Shown piece by piece: positions 11,277 to 23,050 of a DNA stretch of 64,000 bases. How positions within the stretch are numbered: position 1 is the stretch's first letter; the number at the start of each line of letters is the position of its first letter. Position numbers and translations under genes: made by a program. Below the pieces are notes generated by a model that saw only the letters and a list, made by a program, of their open reading frames with translations, was not told where the DNA came from and ran no database searches. Origin of the DNA: Gari tellinella (lineage: Eukaryota; Mollusca; Bivalvia; Cardiida; Psammobiidae); assembly GCA_922989275.2 (NCBI GenBank), contig OV277872.1:27172119-27236118 (forward strand), given 5' to 3'.

Positions 11277-11519
11277 TGCCCGTTTCATAAACCTTCGTAC
11301 GACAAATGTTGTCGTAACTCAGATTATAAAAGTTTCAATTATTATTTATTTCTCCATCTAATCCTGTCTTGTGGCACCTTTTTGGAATCGTCTTGAAAAG
11401 ACGATTCCAAAAAAGATGTCACAAGACAGGATAAGATAGAGAAATCAGAAATTAAATGTATTTTTAAGTTTTGACTTACGACAACATGTGTCGTACGAAG
11501 TTTTATGAAACGGGCCCCT
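11277..11519. mobile_element. FB-1 foldback
   Basis: GTGCCCGTTTCATAAACC to TTTTATGAAACGGGCCCC, with an inner hairpin GGAATCGTCTTGAAAAGACG at about 11385-11410. Confidence 0.78.
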
Positions 11520-11639
11520 GGTCCTTAACCAGAAAGTAGAAGAGCTTATCGAGTGACTGTATTTGCCATTTTGTTGCTGGTATACAATACAATCTCAAAG
11601 TGCGGTTATTCCTACTGAAGTCACCAGGGGCAGAGACAA

Positions 11640-11770
11640 CACTATATAAATATTAGATGGCACTTTGCGTGACATTCAAATTGTCACCCGAGGAAACGGA
11701 ATGTCACCCTGAGTTGAGGGCTGTCAATTTGAATGTCACGCAAACTGCCATCAAATATTTATTTTATTAT
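11640..11770. mobile_element. FB-5 foldback
   Basis: AATATTAGATGGCACTTTGC ... CAATTTGAATGTCACGCAAAC; second copy at 35540-35695, both next to GATAAGCTCGGT/ACCGAGCTTATC. Confidence 0.72.
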
Positions 11771-11945
11771 ACCGAGCTTATCAACCCTGGCTTTGGAATC
11801 GTCTAATTCGTGGTTTATAAAATAAGACGCAAAGCGCTCTTAATAATACAGAAAGAAAATCAAGAAACATAAGAATTACTTGCCCCTATGACACATTCCA
11901 AAGGATGTCACATAGCAAAAGAATGTCGCTATAGCTCAGACACTT

Positions 11946-12198
11946 TTAACCCTTTACCCCATAGAAGCGACTTTTAGCGAATATGATTTATACCTCCGCT
12001 GAAGAAAATAGTTCCAATTTAATCCGTCATGACTGTATATTATAGGGAATTTTTTCTTTATATTCTAGAACAGGATAGCTTAAAGCAGGCTGAAAGTAAA
12101 GCAGAATGCGCCTTAAGCGCATTCTGCTTTACTTTCAACCTGCTTTAAGTAGTAACCTATTTTCAATTCTAGAAATAGGCTATCAGGTAAAGGGTTAA
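11946..12198. mobile_element. TTAA-1 element
   Basis: TTAACCCTTTACCCCATAGA to AGGTAAAGGGTTAA, HP2 at 12075-12150. In the palindrome spacer. Confidence 0.85.
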
Positions 12199-12209
12199 TA
12201 CGGTCCTGT

Positions 12210-13997
12210 GGTATAAGACCGGCGTTAATAGAATATACAGACCACATGGGGATATCGCTTAGGGATATGTTTACAAACGAATAGAAGTCCAGGAACTTGG
12301 AAATTTAATAATTCTCTGTTAGATGATGGAACTATTTATTTCGAAAATGAACAATTTCATAGGCAATTATAAAGAAGACCTACAATCCATGAATGTAGAT
12401 CCTCAAACAACCTGGGAAATTTTTGAAATAGAGATAACGGTATTTACAATAAATTATTCTAAACATAAAAGCTAAAGCTGGAACTACTTATTTAGGCAAG
12501 TTAAAAAAGGAATTAAACTACTTACAGACGGACGGACGTAAAGACACGGACATAGAAAATAGAGTAACATTTCTTAAAAAAGAAATAGAAAACATTTACT
12601 CTATTAAAGCTAAAGGCGCAATGATCAGGTCAAGGGTTCAACTTATTGACGAAAGAGAAAAATGCACAAAGTATTTCCTCGGATTGGAAAAATCAAGACA
12701 ATCTAGAAAATCTATACATTCATTAAAAGTTAATGGTCAATTGATAACTGACACAGATGATATACTCCAAGCTGAAGCAGAATTTTATAGACAGTTATAC
12801 AGTGGAGAATCTGTTATTCTTTCCCAATAAACGCGTTTACGCTAAAACTTTTATTTGCAGTGCAAACAGTTTGGAGCCAGATCAGACGCCGGGTAACCCG
12901 GCGTCTGATCAGGCTCCAAACTGTTTGCCACCAAGATAAACAAGACTTATCAGAATTGTCAAAAAGTTGTTCTTTTCTACGTTTTAGTGCTTTGCGTTTG
13001 CGTACGTTTGCGTTTAAACGGGAAAGAATAACAGATTCTCCACTGTACCCATCTGGTAATGTTAAAGCAGATGATGTAGATAAATATCTTGAAAGCATTG
13101 ACATCCCAGTTTTAAATTGTCAATCGTCACTTCTATGCGATGGTTACCTATCAGTAAATGAGTGTTATTCTTCACTGAAGGAAATGGAGCTTAATAAATC
13201 ACCGGGTGATGGATTAACAGTAGAGTTTTATCTAAAGTTTTGGTCGAAACTAAGATTTACACTTGTTAGTTCTCTTAACTGTGGCTATGACAAAAAGAGT
13301 TTCTCTTCTTCTCAAAGACACAGTGTTTTATCATTGATTTATAAGAAAGATGACCTAGAAGATCTTGAAAACTGGCGTCCTACTTCGCTCCTAAATATAG
13401 ATTATAAAATAGCTACTACATGTATATGTATTGCTAAGAGACTGCAAAAAGTACTACCAGATATAATAAGTCTTGACCAGCAAGGTATATACATTGGTTA
13501 TAATATACGCCAAATTCAGGATGACATAGACTACGCAGATCTGCTAGATATTAATGGTGCCATATCATTTTTGGATTTTAAAAAAGGCCTTTGGCACCGT
13601 AGAACACTCTTTTATGTTCAAAGTAATTAGAAAATTTGGGTTTGGGAATTATTTTATTAAATGTATGGAAACGTTTTATGACAAGATTACCATGTGTATT
13701 TATAATAACGGATAGAGATCCGATATAGTACATCAAACTCGAGGCTTAAAACAAGGGTGCTCGTTAAGTGCACTAGTCTACATACTTGTGGCTGAAATTT
13801 TAGTTTAAATCGTCAAGAATTTCAAGGTATAAATATAGAAAATGTAAATGGTCAAAACAACTGCTTAAAACTTACACAGCTTGCTGTTGATACCTCAATT
13901 TTTGTTAAAAACTCATATGATGCCTCATTGCAATCAAAATTGTCGAAATCAGGCCTCTCACTTAACAGAAGAAAAAAACAGAATGTCGCTGGATGTT
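12210..13997 (+). pseudogene. Decayed L1/Tx1-type LINE ORF2 fragment
   Basis: Fragments in several frames read as an L1/Tx1-like ORF2: TWKFNNSLLDDGTIYFEN (about 12300), REKCTKYFLGLEKS (12650), AEFYRQLY (12775), SPGDGLTVEFYLKFW (13200), ENWRPTSLLNIDYKIAT (13370), FLDFKKG (13570) and LAVDTSIF (13880, a damaged YADD). Stops and frameshifts are frequent. A TA-1 element sits in the frame at 12800-13045; removing it and one TA restores FYRQLY-PSGNVKADDV. The LINE ends exactly where the right palindrome arm begins. Confidence 0.75.
12800..13045. mobile_element. TA-1 element inside LINE ORF
   Basis: A 246-bp element with ends CAGTGGAGAATCTG and CAGATTCTCCACTG, flanked by TA (12798-12799, 13046-13047). 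The HP1 hairpin is central (12864-12930). The LINE reading frame is continuous if the element and one TA are removed, which proves the TA duplication. Confidence 0.88.
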
Positions 13998-14315
13998 GAA
14001 AAGGACAATGTATTGAAATAAAAAACAAATATTTTGTTATCAGAAGATTATTTATTTCTATTCAAAGCGCAAAACTAACAATTCAATACCGTCACAGTAC
14101 AGTGCTCCCTTTCTACAACAACACCAAATGGGAGAAACATATCGCGGTTGTTGTTTGGAGGGAGTGGTTATAGGGAGTGTAGATTAAAATCCCTAAAGTG
14201 CATTTGCAAACAGTTTGGACCTCGATCAGACGCCGCGTGACGCGGCGTTTGATCTTAATTCAAACTGTCTGTTACTCGTTTTTTATGCTTCCTCTGTTGA
14301 AATATCCAATACGTA

Positions 14316-14457
14316 AGCAGGGTTGCCATTTCTCCGGATTTTTCCAACAAAACCAGAAACAGGCGATGGGGTAAAGGTTCGATTCGTAAAATCGCATTTG
14401 AAAAATGCAAATTTGGAAATCTTAGGATTTTTCATGTCAACTTATGGCAGCCCTGCG
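14316..14457. mobile_element. FB-4 foldback without hairpin
   Basis: Right-arm partner of 10099-10354; CAGGGTTGCCAT and ATGGCAGCCCTG ends. HP2 and its flanks are absent. Confidence 0.75.
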
Positions 14458-14621
14458 TAAGTTTGAGAAAGAACGGCAAACTAATATGTTTTTAAGCAGA
14501 CGCTATTTCAACAGTGAAAGCGGTAGACATAATGGTCTTTTGAGGGGACAGCGGCAAGCACTGTTGTAAGGAGTGGATCGTTGTTTGGAGGGCCGTTGTA
14601 GAGAGAGAGCATTGTTAAGGG

Positions 14622-15440
14622 TGTATCAATGTCATGACTTTGGGAAATTTTCAAAGTATATGAAAACACTCTATGATGGTTTTGTATTGAAGAGCTATTT
14701 AAGATGAATGAAAAAATAGAAAAAGAGTACATTTTGGTGAACAACAGTTGGCTCTACGGCCATGTAAAATTTACCCCACCCACTTCCTCTTATTTTGTCC
14801 TTTTCAAACAGCCCGCTTCAATAAAATCCATTTTAAATGAAAACAAATATGATAATTTGGGTTTGTGTTATTTATTTCCTATCTATGGTAGTCTTTCTTC
14901 ATAAAAAACTAATTTCAGAAAAAAAGGCACCAAATGTGAAATTTATAAAGCTCTAAATATCATCGATATGGTACTTTTTTGTAAATTTTGTAAGGGGAGA
15001 TAACTCTTTTTACTTTAATAACTCAAAATTTTCAAAACTGACCTTTCAATTTCTTCTCATATTTTGAACTACCTTAGCATGGGCTTTCATCAGGTAGAAT
15101 ATAAAAAAAAGTTTAATACTAGAACTATTTCATTTTCAAACTTTTTGAATTTTTTTCATAAAATAAAAAATCTATTAAAATCATGCCCTATACAAAGCAT
15201 ATTTTTGATTTATTCAAGGAGCCATATTGTTCAAACCTGGTGCCTGCTTTGTCTAAATTTGGTTTCTATATGTGAAAATACCACCATAGACATGAAATAA
15301 ATAATGAAAACCCAAATTATCATGTTTGTTTTGTTTTGAAATAAATTTTACTGAAGCTTGTACTCTGAATGGGTAACACTTGAAAAAAACCGTCCAAATT
15401 TGACATACCTTTTTCAAATCGCTGTAGCTCAAAAAAAAGG
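14622..15440. repeat. Interspersed 0.8-kb foldback repeat, copy 1
   Basis: Present only in the right arm and again in reverse complement at about 41000-41940. It has internal inverted segments (TTTGGGTTTGTGTTATTTAT versus ATGAAATAAATAATGAAAAC). Short ORFs in it are not conserved. Confidence 0.75.
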
Positions 15441-16070
15441 ACACATAAATAAAATAAACAAATACAAATATAAAGGCAATGACAGAACCTGCCTTATCAG
15501 AGTTTGGTCTACATTGCCAAACACCGTATATAAAACGGGTACATAAAGTGCTTTAGACGCTTGGGGTGTCACACAGTGTACATCAAGGCCAACCGCCGCG
15601 TCTTTGACGTGGTGGCTGGTATTGATCTAAACTATTTGCAAAGCAATACGGCCGGTTTTGTCATGGCATGGCTCAATTATTTAAGCGGCGAAAATAGTAT
15701 TATTTCTCTTTTTAACTGAAACAAAACAATCATGTTAACCCTATCACTCTTAATGACGCCATAAAGCGCGTTTGCAAACAGTTTGGGTCCTGATCAGACG
15801 CCGCGTAACGCGGCGTTTGATCAGGACCCAAACTGTTTGACACTCCTCGATATTTAATAAGTCATACAAACTTAAATATTACATTGAAGCGTGTCTTGCA
15901 GACAACGATACTGAAGCAGACGTCAATAAAGCGAAAAAGGGGTAAAAATCTCCCGAACATTTTGAGTATGAAAGGCACCAATGTCTGTCAGTATCGTTAA
16001 TCTACGTAAAGCGATCAGCCGTCTCGTTAACTGACGGTACCGTACTGAACCATGACTTAGCATGGCTGAT

Positions 16071-16421
16071 CACAGGCACTCGATGACAGGATCGATATAA
16101 ATTTCCGTGTCCCTTCTCATATCTAAATAATACAAGGTATCTCACTCGCCATCTTTATAAGCAACGGAAGTTCTAGATATTATACCCTGACCCGGCTAGC
16201 TCGCGGTTTTGTAAGGTCCTTTCGGGAACCAGCGTATTGTTACTCTCCGTTCATTCTCCGTTTGGTTCCCGAGATGTCCGTACAGAACCGCGCTAGTCGG
16301 GTCAAGGATACAATAACAGCACTTCCGTTCTTTATAAAGATGGCGTAAGGGATACCTTGTATTATTTATATATGAGAAGGGACACGGGAATTTATATCGA
16401 TCCTGTCATCGAGTGCCTGTG
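16071..16421. mobile_element. hAT-like foldback with 8-bp duplication
   Basis: Long inverted repeats start CACAGGCACTCGATGACAGG. TGGCTGAT is duplicated at 16063-16070 and 16422-16429. The left arm holds the empty site (CATGGCTGAT as reverse complement near 8478-8487). 351 bp, no ORF. An 8-bp duplication fits the hAT group. Confidence 0.78.
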
Positions 16422-16930
16422 TGGCTGATCGCTCTCTGAAGTCTTTAACACTGATGACATAGACTATAAGCCACGTCTTTGACGCGGCAAGTTGTCTAGG
16501 TCTTCACAATTGGAAATGCAATAAGTATGTTTTCATCCATAACATTTTCATCACCTTCTTTAGCTCAAAATGAATATAGACAGAACAAATTAAACCGACA
16601 GCTTTTCAATTGTGATATGGAATAAGTTAAAATCTACTGCATTTGAAAAATATATAAAACATATACACAAATCAAAAACACGTTTGATTGAAGAAAGCAC
16701 AAATTTTCATAACTTAACACGCATCATAAAATTATACCATTCGCAATCTGTTTTGACATTTTAAAGAGACTGAGAACCAGACAGCAAATTGATCACTATG
16801 AAAGGGAATATGACTGTATGAAAATATTATTTTGCAAAGGTCTTAAAATGTAATGTAATTGCTTTATTAACACCATTGTATTACATGTATTATTTTTTTT
16901 AAATCGAATATATCTACTCCGTTTAAACGC

Positions 16931-17186
16931 AATAGGCGTTTTCGACTGGCTAATTTTCGTGGAGCAACCAAATCTCGTGGAGCACATATTTTGTTCGACT
17001 GGTAGTGCGTCATGGTCCGACACGCCGTGGAGTACGAAAAATATCGGTTGTAAACCCTTGTTGAGTTCGTTGAACAACATACGTCAAACATAATCCATAA
17101 ACAATTGTTTGATTGGTCAGATTTTTTTCGTGGTGTAATCTCAATTGATGAAATAGCTAACATTTTGCCAGTCGAATACGCCTAAT
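16931..17186. mobile_element. Foldback with GGCGTATTCGACTGGC ends
   Basis: Ends AATAGGCGTTTTCGACTGGC and GCCAGTCGAATACGCCTAA. Absent from the left arm. Confidence 0.7.
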
Positions 17187-17899
17187 GTGCTTCGTCGATC
17201 ACTAGCTTTTCTCCAGTATGAAGAGTCTACATTACCAATCTTCATTCTGAAGAGCTAATTACAGTCAAAACCCGATACTTCGTACTTGCTTAAATCGATC
17301 GTACCGGTATTTCATAAATTGAGTTTTGATGAGTTGATCTCGCGTAAGTCGAACATATCCGTATTTCGAACACGTTTTAACTTTTAAATATGGGTATCGA
17401 GTTTAGAATGTACTTGAATACAAATAGGTCCAGTAACTCAGTTGGTAGAGCAAATGTCTTTGTGCATTGAAAATGCTTTAAATACTAGTCATATAGTTAT
17501 ATATTTTTCATCAACACGTCTTTTTTTAATACAGATTTGGTTTCATAAGCTAATGTTTTACATACATGTATTTATGTAGGCGTCTGACATTCAGAGACCT
17601 TCCTACATTGTCCTGGTTCTGGGACTTTATTGTCATAGGGAATGTTTCTTTTTATTAGACCGAGGTTATACCCTCTGCGAAGAACTAAAAGGAAGACAGG
17701 TCGGTGATTTTGATCCAATGCGCTGCTTCGCAACGAATGAGATTAGCCGAAATCATTTTCCTGAAATCGCTACCATCTCATCTCATCATCCCTCATCAGT
17801 CATCGGCGCTATATGACCTATTTTGTGCCGTAAAACCCAACTCATCCATCCATTCGTATATTTAGACCAAACCAGGTTCTCAGTCTCTTTCAAGGATGC

Positions 17900-18115
17900 T
17901 TAACTCCTTCACTGCCATACCCCGAGTATAATGGTTATTTGCAAACAGTTTGGTTCCTGATCAGACGCCGCGTAACGCGGCGTCTGATCAGGATCCAAGC
18001 TGTTTGGCACTCAATTTTTATTTCTAAAGTCAAAATACCTAAACTTTGAATTTGAGAAATAAAAGCAGACGACAAATGTTTGAAGATGATGACGTCATGG
18101 CAGTGAGGGGGTTAA
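17900..18115. mobile_element. TTAA-2 element, right-arm partner
   Basis: TTAACTCCTTCACTGCC to GGCAGTGAGGGGGTTAA; HP1 at 17940-18005. Confidence 0.85.
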
Positions 18116-18195
18116 GACGCATATATAATTAACGAAGAAATAAAAGCTGAAGAGCATTAGGAAAGTTCTGCTAATTGCCTATTATATACAAAATA

Positions 18196-18436
18196 GAGTG
18201 GAGAAAACGTTATTCTTTCCCAATAAATGCGTTTACGCTTAAAATGTTATTTCCAGTGCAAACAGTTTGGCGCCTGATCAGACGCCGGGTAACCCGGCGT
18301 CTGATCAGGCTCCAAACTGTTTGCCACTCAGATAAAAATAAAAAGTCAGAATTGTCAAAAAGTTGTCTTTTTCTACGTTTGAGTGTTTTGCGTTTCGTTT
18401 GCGTTTAAACGGGAAAGAATAACGTTTTCTCCACTG
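18196..18436. mobile_element. TA-1 element, partner of 6040-6286
   Basis: Right-arm counterpart, slightly shorter, with HP1 at about 18256-18322. One end reads GAGTGGAGAAAACG, sharing the mutated terminus with its left-arm partner. Confidence 0.83.
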
Positions 18437-18956
18437 TACAAATTGAATACACGTATTACAACAAATATGATATGACTATATAGTGTAATATTATTCAATA
18501 AATTAACCCACTTATGCATGAATGTTACAATGAAATAGTCCTATGTACTTGCTGGAAGATTTCAATATAATAGTTTTACAAGAGTGATATAAATAGACTC
18601 CAGTGTCTGTCCATACAACTGATTATTTCGTATGAAATACAGGGGTGAATACGTTGTTATTTCCCAATAAACGCGTTTACGTTAGAAATATTATTTCCAT
18701 TACAAACAGTTTGGAGCCTGATCAGACGCCACGCAACCTGGCGTCTGATCAGGCTAAAAATGTTTGCTACCCAGTCTATAATGAATCATAATACATTTCT
18801 AAAATGTTTCATTTTAATCATTTTATTTCAATGCGTTTGTGTTTCGTTTGCCTTTACCCCTTTGGCTCTGATGCTTAAAAACGCGTTTACAAACAGTTTG
18901 GCTCCTGATCAGACGCCGCGTAAATTTCATTAGTCATACTGTCTTATTTTTAGCTC

Positions 18957-20076
18957 GCCTGTACGAAGTACATGACGAGCTATTGCAATACCCCCGGTGT
19001 AGTCGTCGTCGTCGTCGTTGTCGTCGTCGTTGTCGTCGTTGTCGTCGGCGTCGTCGTGAATGGCGTAAACAATTTGAACAAAATCCCTATAACTTCTATG
19101 TCCCTTGAGGTATTGCTTTCATAGTTGGTATGTGTGTGCATATGGACAAGACCTTTCCATGCACAGAAAAAATTGGACCCCTGTGACCTTGACCTTGAAC
19201 TTAGGGCCCGCGTTTAGGTTTCGAAATCTGTGTTTAGGTTTCGAAAATAGCCTATAACTTCTATGTCTCTTGAGGTTTTGCATTCATAGTTGGTATGTGT
19301 GTGTATATGGGCAAGACCTTTCCATGCAAAGAAAACTTTGGACCCTTGTGACCTTGACCTTGAACTTAGAGCCCGCGTTTAGGTTTCGAAATCTGTGTTT
19401 AGGTTTCGAAAAATGCCCATAACTTCTATGTCCCTTGAGGTATTGCATTCATAGTTGGTATGTGTGTGTATATGGACAAGACCTTTCCATGCACAGAAAA
19501 TTTGGACCCCTGTGACCTTGATCTTGAACTTAGGGCTCGCGTTTAGGTTTCGAAATCTGTGTTTAGGTATTGAAAAATGTCTATAACTTCTATGTCCCTT
19601 GAGGTATTGCTTTCATAGTTGGTATGTGTGTGTATATGGACAAGACCTTTCCATGCACAGAAAAATTGGACCCCTGTTACCTTGACCTTGAACTTAGGGC
19701 CCGCGTTTAGGTTTCGAAATCTGTGTTTAGGTTTCGAAAAATGCCTATAACTTCTATGTCCCTTGAGGTATTGCTTTCATAGTTGGTATGTGTGTGTATA
19801 TGGACAAGACCTTTCCATGCACAGAAAAATTTGGACCCCTGTGACCTTGACCTTGAACTTAGACCCAGAGTTTAAGGATTAGAAATCTGTGTTTAGGTTT
19901 CGAAAAACGCTTATATTTCCTATGTCCCTTGAGGTGTAACTTCATATTTAATTTTCATGTGTATATTGACAAGACCTTTCTATGCAGGCAAAAAGCTTGA
20001 CCTCGGTGACCTTGAGTGTGCTTTTAAGTTTCTAAATGTGCCAATGGCGAGCTTTGTTGTCTCTCTGACAACTCTT
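18957..20076. mobile_element. Tandem-repeat-bearing element inserted in the right arm
   Basis: It opens AGCTCGCCTGTACGAAGTAC with a TCGTCG-rich leader, carries six units of about 165 bp (TATAACTTCTATGTCCCTTG and GTGACCTTGACCTTGAACTT), and ends GGCGAGCTTTGTTGTCTC. The left arm keeps the empty site in a T-run (TTATTTTTTATCTTTG in reverse complement at about 1990). No ORF. Confidence 0.75.
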
Positions 20077-20255
20077 GTTTATCTTTGAAACACATTGCAG
20101 ATAACAAATATTAAAGCAGACGACAATGAAACGGTGAAGGAGTAAACATCTCACGTAATATTTGGCGGTGAAATGGTTAAACGGGAAAGAATGACGTCTT
20201 CTACACTGTAGCATTAAACCTAACCCTAATGGGGCGCGGCATGTTACAGCGTCTA

Positions 20256-20501
20256 CAGTGGAGAATCTGTTATTCTTTCCCAATAAACGCGTTTACGCTA
20301 AAACTATTATTTGCAGTGCAAACAGTTTGGATCCAGATCAGACGCCGGTTAACCCGGCGTCTGATCAGGCTCCAAACTGTTTGCCACCAAGATAAACATG
20401 AAATATCAGAATTGTCCAAAAGTTGTTCTTTTCTACGTTTTAGTGCTTTGCGTTTGCGTACGTTTGCGTTTAAACGGGAAAGAATAACAGATTCTCCACT
20501 G
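20256..20501. mobile_element. TA-1 element, right-arm copy at a different site
   Basis: 246 bp, TA at 20254-20255 and 20502-20503. The left arm shows the empty site GTGGTTAGACGC at about 1569-1580. It is not the partner of the left-arm copy, which lies about 35 bp away in arm coordinates. Confidence 0.9.
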
Positions 20502-20949
20502 TAACCACGGTCTACACTGTTTGATAATGTTCAATGGTTATGAAGAGTTTGAGTTGAGTTCGAGGTCGTACTCAAGCATTTGATTGGTCAGATTTGAGCC
20601 TTTGCTCAAATCCGAGCAATCAAATGCTTGAGAACGACCTCAGAACCTAGTCAAACCTAGTTATAACCTTTGGTCTACTTTTAAGGTTGATAGAAATTAA
20701 CCCGTTATGTAAACTATACATTGCAGAAGTGAAAATCCATTTATGTTTTGTTACCCAAAATATTAACAATTACAAACAGGGTGAACCCAGATGAGACTTT
20801 CCAATAACTGTGTCTCCCCGGGCATACATTGTTAGCTTTTTCATATGAAATACATATTGTCTGTGATGATGAAATCTCCTAACAGCACAAGAAATGTTCA
20901 TTGAAATAGCATAAAAGGGAACAGTGCTAAAAAAAATTTAAAATAAACA

Positions 20950-21345
20950 GAAGAAACCTCTCTCTCTCTCTGTCTCTCTTCTCTATCCCTCTCTCTGTCT
21001 CTCTCTGTCTCTCTGTCTCTCTCTCTCTCTCTCAGTCTCTCTCTCTCGCTTCATTGAAATATAAAGGCGCTAAATGCGCTAAACTGGGTTATCTAATATT
21101 TACAAATATATCGAAAAGACCCATCTCTCTCTTTCTCTCGAAAATACACCTCTCTCTTTACGATTTCTCTCTATCTGTCTTTCCGTTTGTCTATCCCTGT
21201 CTGTCTATATGACTCTCATCTTTTTTCTCTGTCTTTCTTTCTCTCTGTCATGTGTACGTATCTGCTCTTCTCTCTCATATCTACATCTCTCTCTCTCTCT
21301 TTTTCTATCTCTCTCTCTCTCATACACACACACACGCGCGCGCGC
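20950..21345. repeat. CT/CA-rich microsatellite, right arm
   Basis: Reverse complement of 760-1130. The ORFs across it are low-complexity artefacts. Confidence 0.85.
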
Positions 21346-22214
21346 GCACATACACACATATATGTACACCCTGCGTCTGGTCTGACTTTAAACACGGACC
21401 CATCCAAAAATTCCATTCAATAAAAATAAAATACAGCTGTACCACGATATACGCACTAGTTTATCCACAGTTAAACCCCTCTATTACCTTCACTAAATTG
21501 TAATAATTATTAGGAATTTAACCCTTTACATCATAGCCTTGTTTTGAAGACAGGTGACCACTTAAAGCAGGTTGAAAGTAAAGCAGAATATTCTGCTTTA
21601 TTTTCAACCTGCTTTAAGCTAACATGTGCTAGATCACAGAAATATATTTATGGTACATGTTTATGACTGTATAATTTGGAGCAGTCGAGAAGGCGTTTTT
21701 ATTTCCCAATAAATGCGAGTATGCACAAATTATTATTTTCCATTGCAAACAGTTTGGAACCAGATCAGAGTAATCTTATTTCGACAGTTTAACATTATAA
21801 TACACCATACTACAACATTTTAACTTCAATTAATTAAGTAGACTGAGAACCAGATGAACATGTTAAAAAATACATTCAAAACTTTAATGAGCTCGTTTGG
21901 ATTCAAATCCTTGCGACGAAAGGAAAGTAAAATGGCCAAAACATGTTCCAAGCTCCTACCACTCGACTACAGGGAATTTCTTAATTGACGGTCTGTTTTG
22001 TATGTCATTATTTAGAGAGTAATTTAAAAACATATCTACTCAGGCCGGAGTAGAAAAAGAGATAGGAAAACTAAGATTCAGTCATTTTTCTTGACTTTTT
22101 TACCGGTCATATCTTTAACGATGCACGCACAAAAATGCAACAGATTTGCTCTTTTTTACGTTTTTCTCATATTGTTGAAAATGCAATATCCAGTTTTCAG
22201 TCTCTTCAAACATT

Positions 22215-23050
22215 GTATACTTAAACAAAATCATTCTCTTACCTTAATTATAGAATATTCATTAAATATTACACTGAAACTAACAAACCATTCTCTTACC
22301 CTTATCATAAAATATCATTAAATATTGCACTAAAACTAACACACCATTCTCTTACCCTAATCATAAAATATCATTAAATATTGCGCTAAAACTAACACAC
22401 CATTCTCTTACCCTTATCATAAAATAAGCATTTAATATTGCACTTTAACTAACACATCATTCTCTTACCTTTATCATAAAATATTCATTAAATATTGCAC
22501 TAAAACTAACACATATTTCTCTTACCCTTATAATAAAATATTCATTAGAAGATAACCTAAATTTTAACCATTTAACCATTTCGCACCCCTTTAAGTACGA
22601 CACTTAATCATTAAGAATTTTGTTGTGTTTCGAAGTCGCGTGGTTTCTGCAACTATTTGTAAAGACTGCCATATTTGGCGACTTCATAACCAGAATAAGC
22701 GAGGTTTGTTTACAATAAACGTGGGAATGTTCTATCCTCGGCCAATCAAACTATAGGTTATATTCTAAGTTAGTTGGAACATATTAAGTGAAATCTTAAT
22801 GCCTAAGAAGGGGGTCACTCGCTAACGCTCCTTCCGTCCCTTCTTAACCATTAAGGTTTCACTTAATATGTTCTAACTATAACTTAAATATTGCCCCTAA
22901 AACTAAACATCATTCTCTTACCCTTATCATAGAATATTCATTAAATATTGCACTAAAACTAACACATAATTCTCTTACCCTTATCATAGAATATTCATTA
23001 AATATTGCACTAAAACTAACATATCAGTCTCTTACCCTTATCATACTGAA
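22215..23050. repeat. 56-bp tandem array split by a foldback
   Basis: Units CATTCTCTTACCCTTATCAT ... TTGCACTAAAACTAACACAC at 22230-22560 and 22885-23045. The intervening 22561-22884 has inverted arms ACATATTAAGTGAAATCTTA and AAGGTTTCACTTAATATGTT. Confidence 0.78.

Larger units (their letters stand above)
13998..22115. repeat. Right arm of the giant inverted repeat
   Basis: This is the reverse complement of 1-10671. The inner boundary is at AAGGACAATGTATTG (left partner ends TACTTTGTCCTT). The outer limit seen is 22115, which pairs with base 1. Right-only insertions are 14622-15440, 16071-16421, 16931-17186, 18957-20076 and TA-1 at 20256-20501. Confidence 0.92.

Noticed and set aside
1..22115. 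Palindrome as simple duplicate-read artefact
   Set aside because: Arms differ by substitutions and by several independent insertions with target duplications. A haplotype mis-join remains possible and is noted in the finding.
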